Source: Kitasatospora indigofera
GTDB lineage: Bacteria > Actinomycetota > Actinomycetes > Streptomycetales > Streptomycetaceae
Direction of reading: 5' to 3'
Assembly: GCF_014655955.1 (NCBI RefSeq)
Contig: NZ_BNBO01000041.1
Span: 1 to 64,000, forward strand
DNA: 64,000 nt
The notes beneath the pieces are model-generated. The model was not told the DNA's origin. It saw only the letters and a program-made list of their open reading frames with translations, and did not search any database. The translations under genes and the position numbers were made by a program. Below are positions 1 to 7,902 of the stretch, piece after piece. Positions within the stretch are counted from its first letter, which is position 1. Every line of letters begins with the position of its first letter.

Positions 1-51
1 GTGACCAGCTCGAACACTCTGGAAATGATCACCGGAGGTAAAACGACAAGC

Positions 52-1224
52 TCAGGCGGCGCAGCGGTAGTCGGGCAGGGGTTCGGCGGTGCGGGCCCGC
101 AGGCGGCGCTCGATCGCCCCGGCGGCCTTCAGCAGCGGCAGCCTGGCCAGTGCGTCGCGCAGGCGCCGGCCGCCCTCGGTCCTGGGCACCATGAGGCGTA
201 CGTTCGGGCCGATCTGCTGCTTGCGGTCGACCAGCGGCCGGTGGGCGGCCTCGTAGCGGGCGAAGGCCGCCCGGTGGTCGCCTCCTGCCGCGGCCAGCTC
301 GCCGGCCAGCCGGTACGCGCCGACCAGGGCGAGTTCGGCCCCGGCGCCCGAGGCCGGGGAGGCGCACCAGGCCGCGTCGCCGGCCAGGGCGACGCGGCCG
401 GCGGACCAGCTGTCCATCCGCACCTGGCCGAGGGCGTCGAAGTAGAACTCGGGGTCGGCCAGGGCCCGTTCCAGCAGACCCGCGGTGGGCCGCCACGCCT
501 GGCCGGCGAACGCCTCGGCGACCAGCCGCTTCTGCGCGGCGACGTCGCCGCGGTCGTAGTCCAGCCGCCCGGAGCGGAAGATGAAGTACGCCTTGGCCTG
601 GGGGTGGTTGCCCGACCGGTAGATCCCGGCCATCCGGCCCGGCGTGTTGAACATGGTCACCCAGCGGTCCTCCCCCGGCCCGGCGTCGGCGTCGGCGAAG
701 GCGAAGTAGTGGTCCTTGTGCCGGAGGAACCGCTCCTCGGGACCGAAGGCGAGCCGTCGCAGGTTCGAGTGCATGCCGTCCGCGCCGATCACCAGGTCGA
801 AGCGGCGGGCGGGCGAGTGCTCGAAGGCGACCGTCACCCCGTGGTCGTCCTGCTCCAGGGCCCGGACCGATTCGCCGAACAGGAACTCCGCGTCACCGGC
901 CGCCTCACGCAGCAGCGCGAGCAGGTCGCCCCGCATGACCTCGACCGAGGCGTCGTCGCGGAGATCGATCCGGGCCACGGGCCGGTCGGCGGCGTCGACG
1001 AACTTGATGCCGTGCACGTCGGCGGCCCGTTCACGGACGCGGTCCATCAGGCCCATCCGCTCCACCACCGTGACCGCGTCGTCGCGCACGTCCACCCCGT
1101 TGCCGCCGCTGCGCAGTCCGGCGGCGCGCTCGACGACGGTGGGCCGCATGCCGTGCCGGGCCAGCCAGTGGGCCAGGGTGAGTCCGGCGATGCCGGCCCC
1201 GGAGATCAGGATCCGCTCGTTCAT
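52..1224 (-). CDS. FAD-dependent monooxygenase (aromatic hydroxylase type)
   Basis: 390 residues. The N-terminus has a Rossmann dinucleotide fold with the motif ISGAGIAGLTLAHW. A GADGMHS block in the middle and an ALAGDAAWCASP block near residue 285 match the DG and GD FAD/NAD(P)H motifs of group A flavoprotein monooxygenases (PHBH/TetX/RdmE-like). It probably hydroxylates an aromatic or polyketide-type substrate in the cytoplasm; the substrate cannot be read from sequence. I placed the start at the ATG at 1224, after a GGAG, because the in-frame 25-codon upstream extension runs into the divergent promoter. It is divergent from a TetR gene with a 20-bp palindrome between them, so repression by that TetR is likely. 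Confidence 0.9.
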   Translation of the reverse strand: MNERILISGAGIAGLTLAHWLARHGMRPTVVERAAGLRSGGNGVDVRDDAVTVVERMGLMDRVRERAADVHGIKFVDAADRPVARIDLRDDASVEVMRGDLLALLREAAGDAEFLFGESVRALEQDDHGVTVAFEHSPARRFDLVIGADGMHSNLRRLAFGPEERFLRHKDHYFAFADADAGPGEDRWVTMFNTPGRMAGIYRSGNHPQAKAYFIFRSGRLDYDRGDVAAQKRLVAEAFAGQAWRPTAGLLERALADPEFYFDALGQVRMDSWSAGRVALAGDAAWCASPASGAGAELALVGAYRLAGELAAAGGDHRAAFARYEAAHRPLVDRKQQIGPNVRLMVPRTEGGRRLRDALARLPLLKAAGAIERRLRARTAEPLPDYRCAA

Positions 1225-1260
1225 GGAGGCTCCGCCCGCTAGACTCAAGTGAAACGCACG

Positions 1261-1280
1261 TTCCAGATAATTATGTGGAA
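1261..1280. promoter_or_regulatory. TetR-type operator between monooxygenase and regulator
   Basis: TTCCAGATAATTATGTGGAA is palindromic at 18 of 20 positions and unusually AT-rich for this genome. It lies 37 bp upstream of the monooxygenase ATG and just ahead of the TetR start, where it would overlap a -10 element. It is the best candidate operator for the adjacent TetR protein. Confidence 0.65.
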
Positions 1281-1292
1281 GGGTCATTTCAG

Positions 1293-1901
1293 TTGTCAAC
1301 GCCTCCGGAGCAGCCGAGCCCCACCCCCGCGCCGAGACGCCGCGCCGATGCCGTGCGCAACCGGGACCTCGCCCTGGACGCCGCCATGGCGCTGCTGGCC
1401 GAACCGGGCGCGACCCTCACCGTCGAGGCCATCGCCAGGCGCGCCGGGCTCGGCGCCGCCACCGTCGTACGCGCCTTCGGCGGCAAGGACGCCCTGCTGG
1501 ACGCCGCCGTCGCCCGGCTGCTCGAACCCGTCGTCCGGCGCGCCCGCGAGCTGCTCGCCACGACCGCGCCCTACCGGGCCCTGCGCACCTTCCTGCGCGA
1601 GCTGATCACCTTTCAGGCCGCGCACCACGCCATCAACGACCAGCTCACCGGCCTCGACCTGCCCGCCACCACCGCACTGCGCGCCGGCCTGGTCGGCGCC
1701 GTCGAGGAGATGCTCGACGGCGCCCGCCGCGACGGACGGGTCCGCGCCGACCTCGACCCCGCACTGGCCACGACCCTCATCGGCACCACCGCGCTGGCCG
1801 TCGCCCGCGCCGAACCGTCCTCGCCCGGCCTGGTCGACGCCTACCTCACCGTCCTGCTGGACGGACTCGACCCACGCCCCTCCCACGGCGCCGCCGGCTG
1901 A
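1293..1901 (+). CDS. TetR family transcriptional regulator
   Basis: 202 residues from a TTG at 1293, preceded by GAAGGG nine bases upstream; a GTG at 1275 would add six residues but lies inside the operator palindrome. Residues about 18-70 form the TetR helix-turn-helix (DAAMALLAEPGATLTVEAIA followed by RRAGLGAATVVRAFGGKDAL). The rest is a helical ligand-binding domain. Divergence from the flavin monooxygenase makes that gene its likely target; the inducer is unknown, possibly the monooxygenase substrate. Confidence 0.88.
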   Translation: MSTPPEQPSPTPAPRRRADAVRNRDLALDAAMALLAEPGATLTVEAIARRAGLGAATVVRAFGGKDALLDAAVARLLEPVVRRARELLATTAPYRALRTFLRELITFQAAHHAINDQLTGLDLPATTALRAGLVGAVEEMLDGARRDGRVRADLDPALATTLIGTTALAVARAEPSSPGLVDAYLTVLLDGLDPRPSHGAAG

Positions 1902-1980
1902 CGGCGCCGACCGTCAAACGCCGAACCACGCCAGCGGGCCGGGCGGGACGGCCCGGCGCACGTGCCGGCACGGCCGTTCG

Positions 1981-2607
1981 TCAGCACGGTTCGCCGGTGA
2001 GGGCCTCGGCGGCGGTCTTGAGGTCACGCAGCCATGCGTCGAGCCCCCGCCGGAGGAGTTCGGTCGCCATCGGTACGTGGGCGTCGACCTGGGGGCCGGT
2101 GTGGGTCTCCTCCGTGCTCACCCGGACGCCACCCTCGACCTCGGTGAAGTTCCACACGTGGACGCCGTCGATGTGCAGCCCCTCGCCGTCCGCCGGGCCG
2201 GTCCAGCGGATGCAGGAGCCCTGCCGGAGCTGCTCGACGGTCGAAGTGATCCGCAGGCCGGTGGCGGGAGTTGTGGGGTTGGGCGGCACCGGCGTCGTCC
2301 ACCGGAACGCCGAGCCCGCGCGGAGCGGGCCGCCGTCGAGGCGCTCCGCGCTCCGGACCGGGGCCTGCCAGGACGGCCAGCCCTCCACGTCGGCCTGCAG
2401 CCGCCAGACGGTGCGCAGCGGCGCGTGGATCACGGTCTCGGCCCGGTGGCGGACGAGGGCGTCGGGGTCGACCCCCTGCCCCCGGCAGGTCAGGGACGCG
2501 CCGGGGCGGGCCTCGTGGGGTGCGACGGCGGTGGCGGGCGCGACCGTGGCGCAGAGGAGGCCGGCGGCGAGCGGGACGGCGAACAGGGCGACGCGGCTGC
2601 TGGACAT
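1981..2607 (-). CDS. secreted SRPBCC (START-like) protein
   Basis: 208 residues. The N-terminus is a signal peptide (SRVALFAVPLAAGLLCATVA, then an Ala-rich cleavage region). The mature part starts with a cyclase/dehydrase-type strand (AETVIHAPLRTVWRLQADVE, WPSWQAPV) and continues as an SRPBCC helix-grip fold with TEETHTGPQVD near the end. SRPBCC proteins bind hydrophobic ligands or act as polyketide cyclases; a Sec-exported member is uncommon and its ligand is unknown. Two cysteines, one near mature residue 12 and one at the last residue, could form a disulfide. It is divergent from a second TetR gene. Confidence 0.75.
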   Translation of the reverse strand: MSSSRVALFAVPLAAGLLCATVAPATAVAPHEARPGASLTCRGQGVDPDALVRHRAETVIHAPLRTVWRLQADVEGWPSWQAPVRSAERLDGGPLRAGSAFRWTTPVPPNPTTPATGLRITSTVEQLRQGSCIRWTGPADGEGLHIDGVHVWNFTEVEGGVRVSTEETHTGPQVDAHVPMATELLRRGLDAWLRDLKTAAEALTGEPC

Positions 2608-2641
2608 GGAGGCCCCCTGGGCAGATAGATAGTTTCTCTTT

Positions 2642-2658
2642 CGTTAGACGTTGTAACG
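2642..2658. promoter_or_regulatory. possible operator of the second TetR gene
   Basis: CGTTAGACGTTGTAACG has 5-bp inverted arms and lies 35 bp upstream of the secreted SRPBCC gene, in an AT-enriched 145-bp divergent promoter region. A second candidate there is the directly repeated CTAA element at 2698-2706. The assignment is by position only. Confidence 0.4.
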
Positions 2659-2751
2659 CAACCCGGGGCGAGAGGTCAACGGGGATCGTGATAAGTTCTA
2701 ACTAACTCATGAACATGTAGCTGACGACCGGGCGGCCGGGGAAAGCAGGCT

Positions 2752-3405
2752 GTGGTGACGAAGGACGCGACCACCCCGCGCGAGCGCTACCGGAGCCAGG
2801 TGCGCGCCGAGATCGTGGAACAGGCCTGGAAGCAGGTCGCGACGGCGGGGGCGTCCGCGCTCTCCCTCAACGCGATCGCCAAGCAGATGGGCATGAGCGG
2901 CCCGGCGCTCTACCGCTACTTCGCCAGCCGCGACGACCTGATCACCGAACTCGTCCGGGAGGCCTACCGGAGCCTCGCCGACACCCTGCGGGCGGCCGCC
3001 GCCGCGGGCGCCGACCTGGCCGGACTGGCACACGCCCTGCGCGACTGGGCGCTGGCCGACCCTCAGCGGTACTTCCTCGTCTACGGCACGCCCGTGCCCA
3101 ACTACCACGCGCCCGAGGACACCACCGCCGTGTCCGCCGAGATCATGACCATCCTGGTCGACGCGTGCGCGGCCCTCGCGCCGGCCGGCCCCCCGACACC
3201 GTTCGACGCGCACCTCGCCGACCACCGGGACTGGGCCGGCGACCACCCCGCCCCGCCCGCGGCACTCCGCCGGTTCCTGGCCTTCTGGACCCGCCTGCAC
3301 GGCGTGCTGTCCCTCGAACTCGCGGGCCACTTCACCGGGATGGGCTTCGACCCGGCCCTGCTCTTCGCCGCGGAACTCGACGACCTGCTCGCACTGCCGC
3401 GCTGA
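2752..3405 (+). CDS. TetR family regulator with WHG-type C-terminal domain
   Basis: 217 residues from tandem GTG codons at 2752, downstream of a GAAAG. The HTH is clear at residues about 20-65 (SALSLNAIAKQMGMSGPALY followed by RYFASRDDLI). The C-terminal half carries WTRLHGVLSLELAGHF, the WHG-type ligand domain seen in many actinobacterial TetR proteins. It is divergent from the secreted SRPBCC gene and convergent with the DeoR gene, so the SRPBCC gene is the likely target. Confidence 0.88.
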   Translation: MVTKDATTPRERYRSQVRAEIVEQAWKQVATAGASALSLNAIAKQMGMSGPALYRYFASRDDLITELVREAYRSLADTLRAAAAAGADLAGLAHALRDWALADPQRYFLVYGTPVPNYHAPEDTTAVSAEIMTILVDACAALAPAGPPTPFDAHLADHRDWAGDHPAPPAALRRFLAFWTRLHGVLSLELAGHFTGMGFDPALLFAAELDDLLALPR

Positions 3406-3538
3406 CAGCACCGGGGCGGGACCAGGCCGGGACGCGCGCCCGAAGAGCCCGGCCGTCCCGGCGTGGAGGACCCGGGCCGACCCGGCACTCAGGGCCCGCC
3501 AGCGGGCGCCCCGCCACCGGCGCGGCCCCGGGACCGGG

Positions 3539-4324
3539 TCAGACGCAGTGCACCTCCGCGCCCTGGGCGACCAACTGCTCGATGACGTCCTCCGGGGCTT
3601 CCTTGTCCGTGATCAGCACCGCGAACTCGTGGACGGCGCACACCTGGGCGAAGGCACGCCGGCCGATCTTCGTGGCGTCGGCGACGATGATCACCTTGTC
3701 CGCCCGCTCGGCCATCGCCCGGTTGGCACTGGCCTCGCCCTCGTCGTGGGTGGCGGCGCCGTTCTTCGGGTCCACCGCGTTGACGCCCAGGATCGCGTAG
3801 TCCAACGAGAGCCCCTGCAGCACCATGGTGGCCAGCGGGCCGGTGAGTTCGTAGGAGTTCGGGCGGGCCACTCCCCCGGTGACCACCGTCTTGACGTACG
3901 GGCGGACGGCCAGCTCGTTGGCGATGTTGATGGCGTTGGTGACGACGGTCAGGGCCGTCCCGTTGTTGTGCTCGGCGAGGTCGGCGCGGGTCGCGAGCTC
4001 GCGGGCGACCTCCGACGTGGTGGTACCGCCGTTCAGGCCGACCACCGCCCCGGGCGGGATCAGCGCGGCCGCGGCCTTGGCGATCCGGAGCTTCTCGTCC
4101 GCACGGCGCGCGGTCTTGTAGCGCAGCGGCAGATCGTAGGCGACGCCGCTCAGCACCGCACCGCCGCGGGTACGGACCAGCAGCTGCTGGCTCGCGAGTT
4201 CGTCCATGTCACGACGCACGGTCGCCGCGGAGACGTTCAGCAGCTCGACGGCCTCGCCGACCTCGATCCGCCCCCGGTCGCCCAGGATCTCCAGCAGACG
4301 CGTCCACCTCTCGTGCGTCCCCAT
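3539..4324 (-). CDS. DeoR family regulator of the sugar island (AgaR-like)
   Basis: 261 residues from the ATG at 4324. The N-terminal winged HTH (MGTHERWTRLLEIL, then LNVSAATVRRDMDEL) and the C-terminal sugar-phosphate sensor domain with GLNGGTTTSEVARELA and GEASANRAMAERADKVIIVA are textbook DeoR. Proteins of this type repress sugar catabolism and respond to a phosphorylated intermediate. It stands at the edge of a probable GalNAc pathway and is divergent from a ROK gene across a 36-bp inverted repeat that recurs upstream of the SIS and ABC genes, so it is the likely regulator of the whole island, including itself. Confidence 0.88.
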   Translation of the reverse strand: MGTHERWTRLLEILGDRGRIEVGEAVELLNVSAATVRRDMDELASQQLLVRTRGGAVLSGVAYDLPLRYKTARRADEKLRIAKAAAALIPPGAVVGLNGGTTTSEVARELATRADLAEHNNGTALTVVTNAINIANELAVRPYVKTVVTGGVARPNSYELTGPLATMVLQGLSLDYAILGVNAVDPKNGAATHDEGEASANRAMAERADKVIIVADATKIGRRAFAQVCAVHEFAVLITDKEAPEDVIEQLVAQGAEVHCV

Positions 4325-4407
4325 GACCACTCCTTCTACGTCTCGTACCGGCAGCTGAAGGGTATCGCGGGCACCATGACGAAACCGCCAGCACCGTTGC
4401 AGACTTT

Positions 4408-4443
4408 TGAGCGAAGAAGCTATATATAGCTCAGCTTCGATCA
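4408..4443. promoter_or_regulatory. predicted DeoR operator 1
   Basis: Half-sites TGAGCGAA (4408-4415) and TTCGATCA (4436-4443) form an inverted repeat with centres 28 bp apart. Between them lies the perfect 14-bp palindrome AGCTATATATAGCT (4418-4431), which could supply -10 hexamers for both divergent promoters. The same geometry recurs at 10664-10699 and 13614-13649. Confidence 0.65.
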
Positions 4444-4477
4444 AACGAGCGTGGATACCACGCTTCAGGAGGACCTC

Positions 4478-5554
4478 TTGCCGCACGTCGCCGAGGAGAT
4501 CGCCCGCCGGCCGGACTCCACGAGCCCGCCGGACCGCACAGCCGAAGGCCGGGGGGCCGACCGGGCGGCCGGCCCCCCGGTGGTGATCGCCCTGGAGGTG
4601 GGCGGCACGCGGATCACGGCGGTCGCGATGGCGGCCGACGGGTCCCTGCTGCACAGCGGGGGCCGGCCGACCCGGACGGACCGCGGCCCCGACGCGGTCC
4701 TGGAGACCGTCCTCGACTACGCCGGCGAGCTCTCCCGCCGCTGGTCGCCCTCGGCGGCCGGGATCGCGGTCCCCGGCCTGGTCGGCGAGGCGACCGGGAC
4801 GTCCGTCTTCGCCGCGCACCTGGGCTGGCGCCGGGTCCCCGTCCGCCGCTGGCTGGCCGAGGAGTTGGAGATCCCGGTGGCCTTCGGCCACTACGCCCGG
4901 ACGGGCGGCCTGGCCGAGGCCAGGCTCGGTGCGGGCCGCGCCCGCCGGTCCTTCCTGTTCGTCCCGGTCGGCAGCGGCATCGCCGCCTCGATGGTGCTGG
5001 ACGGCCGGCCGTCGGCCGGGGACGGCGGCCCGGCGGGCGAGTTGGGCCACCTGGTGATCCGCCCCGGCGGCGACCCCTGCCCCTGCGGAGCGGCCGGCTG
5101 CCTGGAGACCGTCGCATCAGCCGCGGCGATCGCCCGCCGCTACCGGCTCGCCTCCGGCGAGCAGAACGTGACGGCCAAACAGGTGCAGCGCAGGGCGGCG
5201 GCCGGCGACCCGGTCGCGGCCGGCGTCTGGCGCGAGGCGGTCGAGGCCCTCGCCGATGCTCTGCACTCCACGTTCGGCCCCGCCGCCCCGGATCGGATCG
5301 TCGTCGGAGGCGCCCTGGCCCTGGCCGGGCGGGCCTACTTCGACGCGCTCCAGGCCGAGTTGTCGAAGCGGCCGGCCTTCCGGAAGGCACCGCGCGTCGT
5401 CCCCTCCGGTCTGGGCCGGCAGTCCGGTGTCCTGGGCGCGGCGCTGCTGGCCCAGGAGCTGTACCGGGCCGTCCGGGCGGCCCCTCCGCGGCGCCTGCGG
5501 CAGCGGACGCCCGTCGCCGCGGGCCGGTTCCGGCCGGCCTGGGGAGGCCGCTGA
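4478..5554 (+). CDS. ROK-family protein lacking the catalytic aspartate
   Basis: 358 residues from a TTG at 4478, five bases after AGGAGG; a GTG at 4451 would add nine residues. The fold is ROK: IALEVGGTRITAVAMAADG at the phosphate-binding loop, ELGHLVI, and an intact zinc site CPCGAAGCLE. Two key positions differ from active kinases. The first acidic residue of DxGGT is Glu40, and the catalytic Asp of the (N/H)DxxA motif is Tyr139 (GHYARTGGLAE). The paralogue at 17292 keeps GHDVRAGALAE. It therefore probably does not phosphorylate sugars and may act as a sensor or regulator. It is divergent from the DeoR gene and shares its operator. Confidence 0.85.
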   Translation: MPHVAEEIARRPDSTSPPDRTAEGRGADRAAGPPVVIALEVGGTRITAVAMAADGSLLHSGGRPTRTDRGPDAVLETVLDYAGELSRRWSPSAAGIAVPGLVGEATGTSVFAAHLGWRRVPVRRWLAEELEIPVAFGHYARTGGLAEARLGAGRARRSFLFVPVGSGIAASMVLDGRPSAGDGGPAGELGHLVIRPGGDPCPCGAAGCLETVASAAAIARRYRLASGEQNVTAKQVQRRAAAGDPVAAGVWREAVEALADALHSTFGPAAPDRIVVGGALALAGRAYFDALQAELSKRPAFRKAPRVVPSGLGRQSGVLGAALLAQELYRAVRAAPPRRLRQRTPVAAGRFRPAWGGR

Positions 5555-5700
5555 CCCGCCCGTCCGCTCCGGGCGGGGCCGGGGCCCCGCCGCGGGCCGT
5601 TCGGGTCCGGCCGGGACCGCCGCCCCTGACGGCCCGCCGGCCCCGCGCGCGCCCGGCGCGGGCTCCGCCCTCGTACGACCCGCGTCCAGATCTGCGCGCC

Positions 5701-5735
5701 GGCCCGCGCGCGCCCGGCGCGGGCGCGCGCGGGCC
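5701..5735 (+). terminator. hairpin after the ROK gene
   Basis: A perfect 15-bp stem (GGCCCGCGCGCGCCC and its complement) closes a 5-base loop. There is no U-tract, as usual in streptomycetes. It separates the ROK and GH27 genes. Confidence 0.6.
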
Positions 5736-5872
5736 GGGAGCGGCTCCGGCAACTGCCCACCAGCGGCTGTGAGTCACGGTTCGCGGTCCAGGCGCTCACC
5801 ACTCTTGACTTCCCTACATCAAGCTGCCACGGTGTGCGCAATTCTGCTTTGGCGATGGCCGAATCAAGCACT

Positions 5873-5880
5873 TTCAATCA
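5873..5880 (+). promoter_or_regulatory. DeoR half-site upstream of GH27 gene
   Basis: An exact TTCAATCA, 41 bp upstream of the GH27 ATG. The partner expected 28 bp away (5845-5852) matches only 4 of 8 bases, so this is a half-site or a degenerate operator. Confidence 0.4.
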
Positions 5881-5920
5881 CCAAGGCGCACCCTCACTCC
5901 CCCACGTGCACGGAGCTCTC

Positions 5921-7726
5921 ATGAGACTGCACCGCCGGCTGGTCGGACTCGCGTCCGCCGCCGCCCTGGCCACCACCGGACTCGCCGCGGCCACCTCCCC
6001 CACCGCGAGCGCGGACACCGTGGCCGCGAACACCAGCACCCCGATCGGCGCGAAGCCGATGATGGGGTTCAACAACTGGGCCCGCTTCACCTGCGCCGCC
6101 CAGGCCCGCCTCGACGGCACCCGCACCAGCTACTCCTTCCAGCAGTTCATGCAGGACCAGGCCAAGGCCATGAAGGACACCGGCCTCGTCGCGGCCGGCT
6201 ACACCAACCTCACCGTCGACGACTGCTGGATGCAGCGCACCGGCGCCGGCTACCTGCACGGCGCGGCCACCTGGGGCAGCAGCAGCCAGCCCGGCTTCGA
6301 CTGGGAACTCACCGACTACGCCGGCTACGTGCACAGCCAGGGCATGGAGGCCGGCCTCTACAGCACCTCCGGCGTGAACACCTGTCAGGGCGTGCCCGGC
6401 GGCGTCAAGGGCCATGAGCAGGCGGACGCCAACTCGCTGGCCTACTGGGGCATCGACTCCCTCAAGGTGGACAACTGCGGCACCGACATCAGCAACCGCC
6501 GGCAGATCTTCACCACCATGGCCGACGCCCTGAAGACCGCGACGGCCGGCACCGACCGCAAGATCCTCTTCAACGAGTCCGCGCCGGCCGGCTACGGTCC
6601 GACCAGCGCGGAGAAGTACAACTCGATGGACTGGGTGCGCACCCTCGGCCAGATGTGGCGGGTCAGCCCCGACATCGCGGTCTGGCACGGCGACGGCGCC
6701 TCCGCCTGGAACTGGCCGCACGGCGGCGACTACTACGAGGGCGGCGTCTACCAGAACCTCAACGACACCGTGGCCCTGGCCCGTTACAACGGCCCCGGCA
6801 ACCACAACGACGCGGACATGCTGCTCATCGGCGACAACAACCAGCTCACGCTCGCCGAACAGCGCAGCCAGTTCGCCCTCTGGTCGGCGATGGGCTCCCC
6901 GCTCATGATCAGCTCCGACGTCCGCAGGATGGCCGCCGACCCGGTCACCTACGCGCCGCAGCTGAACATCCTCAAGAACAGCGACATCATCGCCGTGGAC
7001 CAGGACCCCCTCGGCGCCGGCGGCTACCTCGCCTCCCGCGACAACGCCTCCGCCACCGCCGGGGTCGACGTCGTCGTCAAGCCGCTCGCGGGCGGCCGCC
7101 GCGCCGTGGCCGTCCTCAACAAGAACACCGCAGCGACCGGTTACACCCTCGACCTGGCCCGCGTCGGCTTCGGCAACACCGGGTGCACCCGCACCGCCCG
7201 CGACCTGTGGAGCCACACCGACCAGCCGGTGACCTCGTCGATCACCACCACCGTCGCCGGTCACGACACGGCCATGTACACCATCGACCCCGGCAGTTGC
7301 GGCGGCGCCGTCCCGGTCGGCCAGATCCAGGCCCCGCAGAGCGCCTTCCAGGCCTCCGGCCTGTGCCTGGACGCCTACGGCGGCGCGACGGCCGGTGCCA
7401 AGGTCGCCCTCTACACCTGCACCGGCAACGGCAACCAGCAGTGGCAGCGCCAGGGCAACGGCCTGATCTCCTCCCTCCAGAACAGCTCCCTGTGCCTCTC
7501 CGGAGCGTCCACCGGCCTGTCCCTCGCCACCTGCAACACCGGTGACAGCAAGCAGAAGTGGACCTACAACCGCTCCGGCCAGCTCCGCCAGGCCAACGGC
7601 GTCTGCATCGACGTCAACGGCTCGGACTTCGCCAACACCAACTCCACGGTCAACACCTACGCCTGCGGGACGCACCAGCCCAACCAGACCTGGAGCGCCC
7701 CCTTCGACACCCCGCCCGCCGCCTAG
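5921..7726 (+). CDS. secreted GH27 glycosidase with CBM13, probably alpha-N-acetylgalactosaminidase
   Basis: 601 residues from the ATG at 5921 after CGGAG. A signal peptide (RRLVGLASAAALATTGLAAA) leads into a GH27 barrel: MMGFNNWARF, TVDDCWM, KVDNCGTD with nucleophile Asp184, and RVSPDIAVW with acid/base Asp251. In the specificity loop (ILFNESAPAGYG), Ser220 and Ala223 align with Ser188 and Ala191 of human NAGA, not with Glu203 and Leu206 of alpha-galactosidase A, which favours GalNAc over galactose. Residues about 475-600 are a ricin-type beta-trefoil (CBM13) with QQW-type repeats. Its place at the head of a GalNAc-type pathway agrees. Alternative: alpha-galactosidase or beta-L-arabinopyranosidase. 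Confidence 0.88.
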   Translation: MRLHRRLVGLASAAALATTGLAAATSPTASADTVAANTSTPIGAKPMMGFNNWARFTCAAQARLDGTRTSYSFQQFMQDQAKAMKDTGLVAAGYTNLTVDDCWMQRTGAGYLHGAATWGSSSQPGFDWELTDYAGYVHSQGMEAGLYSTSGVNTCQGVPGGVKGHEQADANSLAYWGIDSLKVDNCGTDISNRRQIFTTMADALKTATAGTDRKILFNESAPAGYGPTSAEKYNSMDWVRTLGQMWRVSPDIAVWHGDGASAWNWPHGGDYYEGGVYQNLNDTVALARYNGPGNHNDADMLLIGDNNQLTLAEQRSQFALWSAMGSPLMISSDVRRMAADPVTYAPQLNILKNSDIIAVDQDPLGAGGYLASRDNASATAGVDVVVKPLAGGRRAVAVLNKNTAATGYTLDLARVGFGNTGCTRTARDLWSHTDQPVTSSITTTVAGHDTAMYTIDPGSCGGAVPVGQIQAPQSAFQASGLCLDAYGGATAGAKVALYTCTGNGNQQWQRQGNGLISSLQNSSLCLSGASTGLSLATCNTGDSKQKWTYNRSGQLRQANGVCIDVNGSDFANTNSTVNTYACGTHQPNQTWSAPFDTPPAA

Positions 7727-7800
7727 GCCGTGTCCGGCGCCGTCACCCGCCCCCTGGCGCCCTTCCCCTCCGCGTAGCACCAACGCCCCGACGAGCCGCG

Positions 7801-7836
7801 CTCCGGGCCTCCGCCCCCCACGGCGGGGGCCCGGAG
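7801..7836 (+). terminator. hairpin between GH27 and phospholipase C
   Basis: A 15-bp stem with one G-U pair (CTCCGGGCCTCCGCC against GGCGGGGGCCCGGAG) and a 6-base loop, 75 bp after the GH27 stop. Confidence 0.6.
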
Positions 7837-7902
7837 CGGCACTGCCACCCCCACCCCGGCCGAGCCGCCGAGCAGTACCTCCCTCGTCCCAAGGAGTCCC
7901 CC

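Larger units (their letters stand above)
5555..5920. other. 366-bp intergenic region with GC-only repeats and GH27 promoter
   Basis: No gene is seen. A 22-bp sequence made only of G and C occurs exactly twice (5642-5663 and 5703-5724), the second copy within a 15-bp hairpin. The right-hand part is less GC-rich and holds a TTGACT (5805-5810) and a TTTCAATCA element just before the GH27 gene. Confidence 0.6.

Noticed and set aside
5845..5852. Possible second DeoR half-site for the GH27 promoter
   Set aside because: Only 4 of 8 bases match at the 28-bp position, so only a half-site is claimed.
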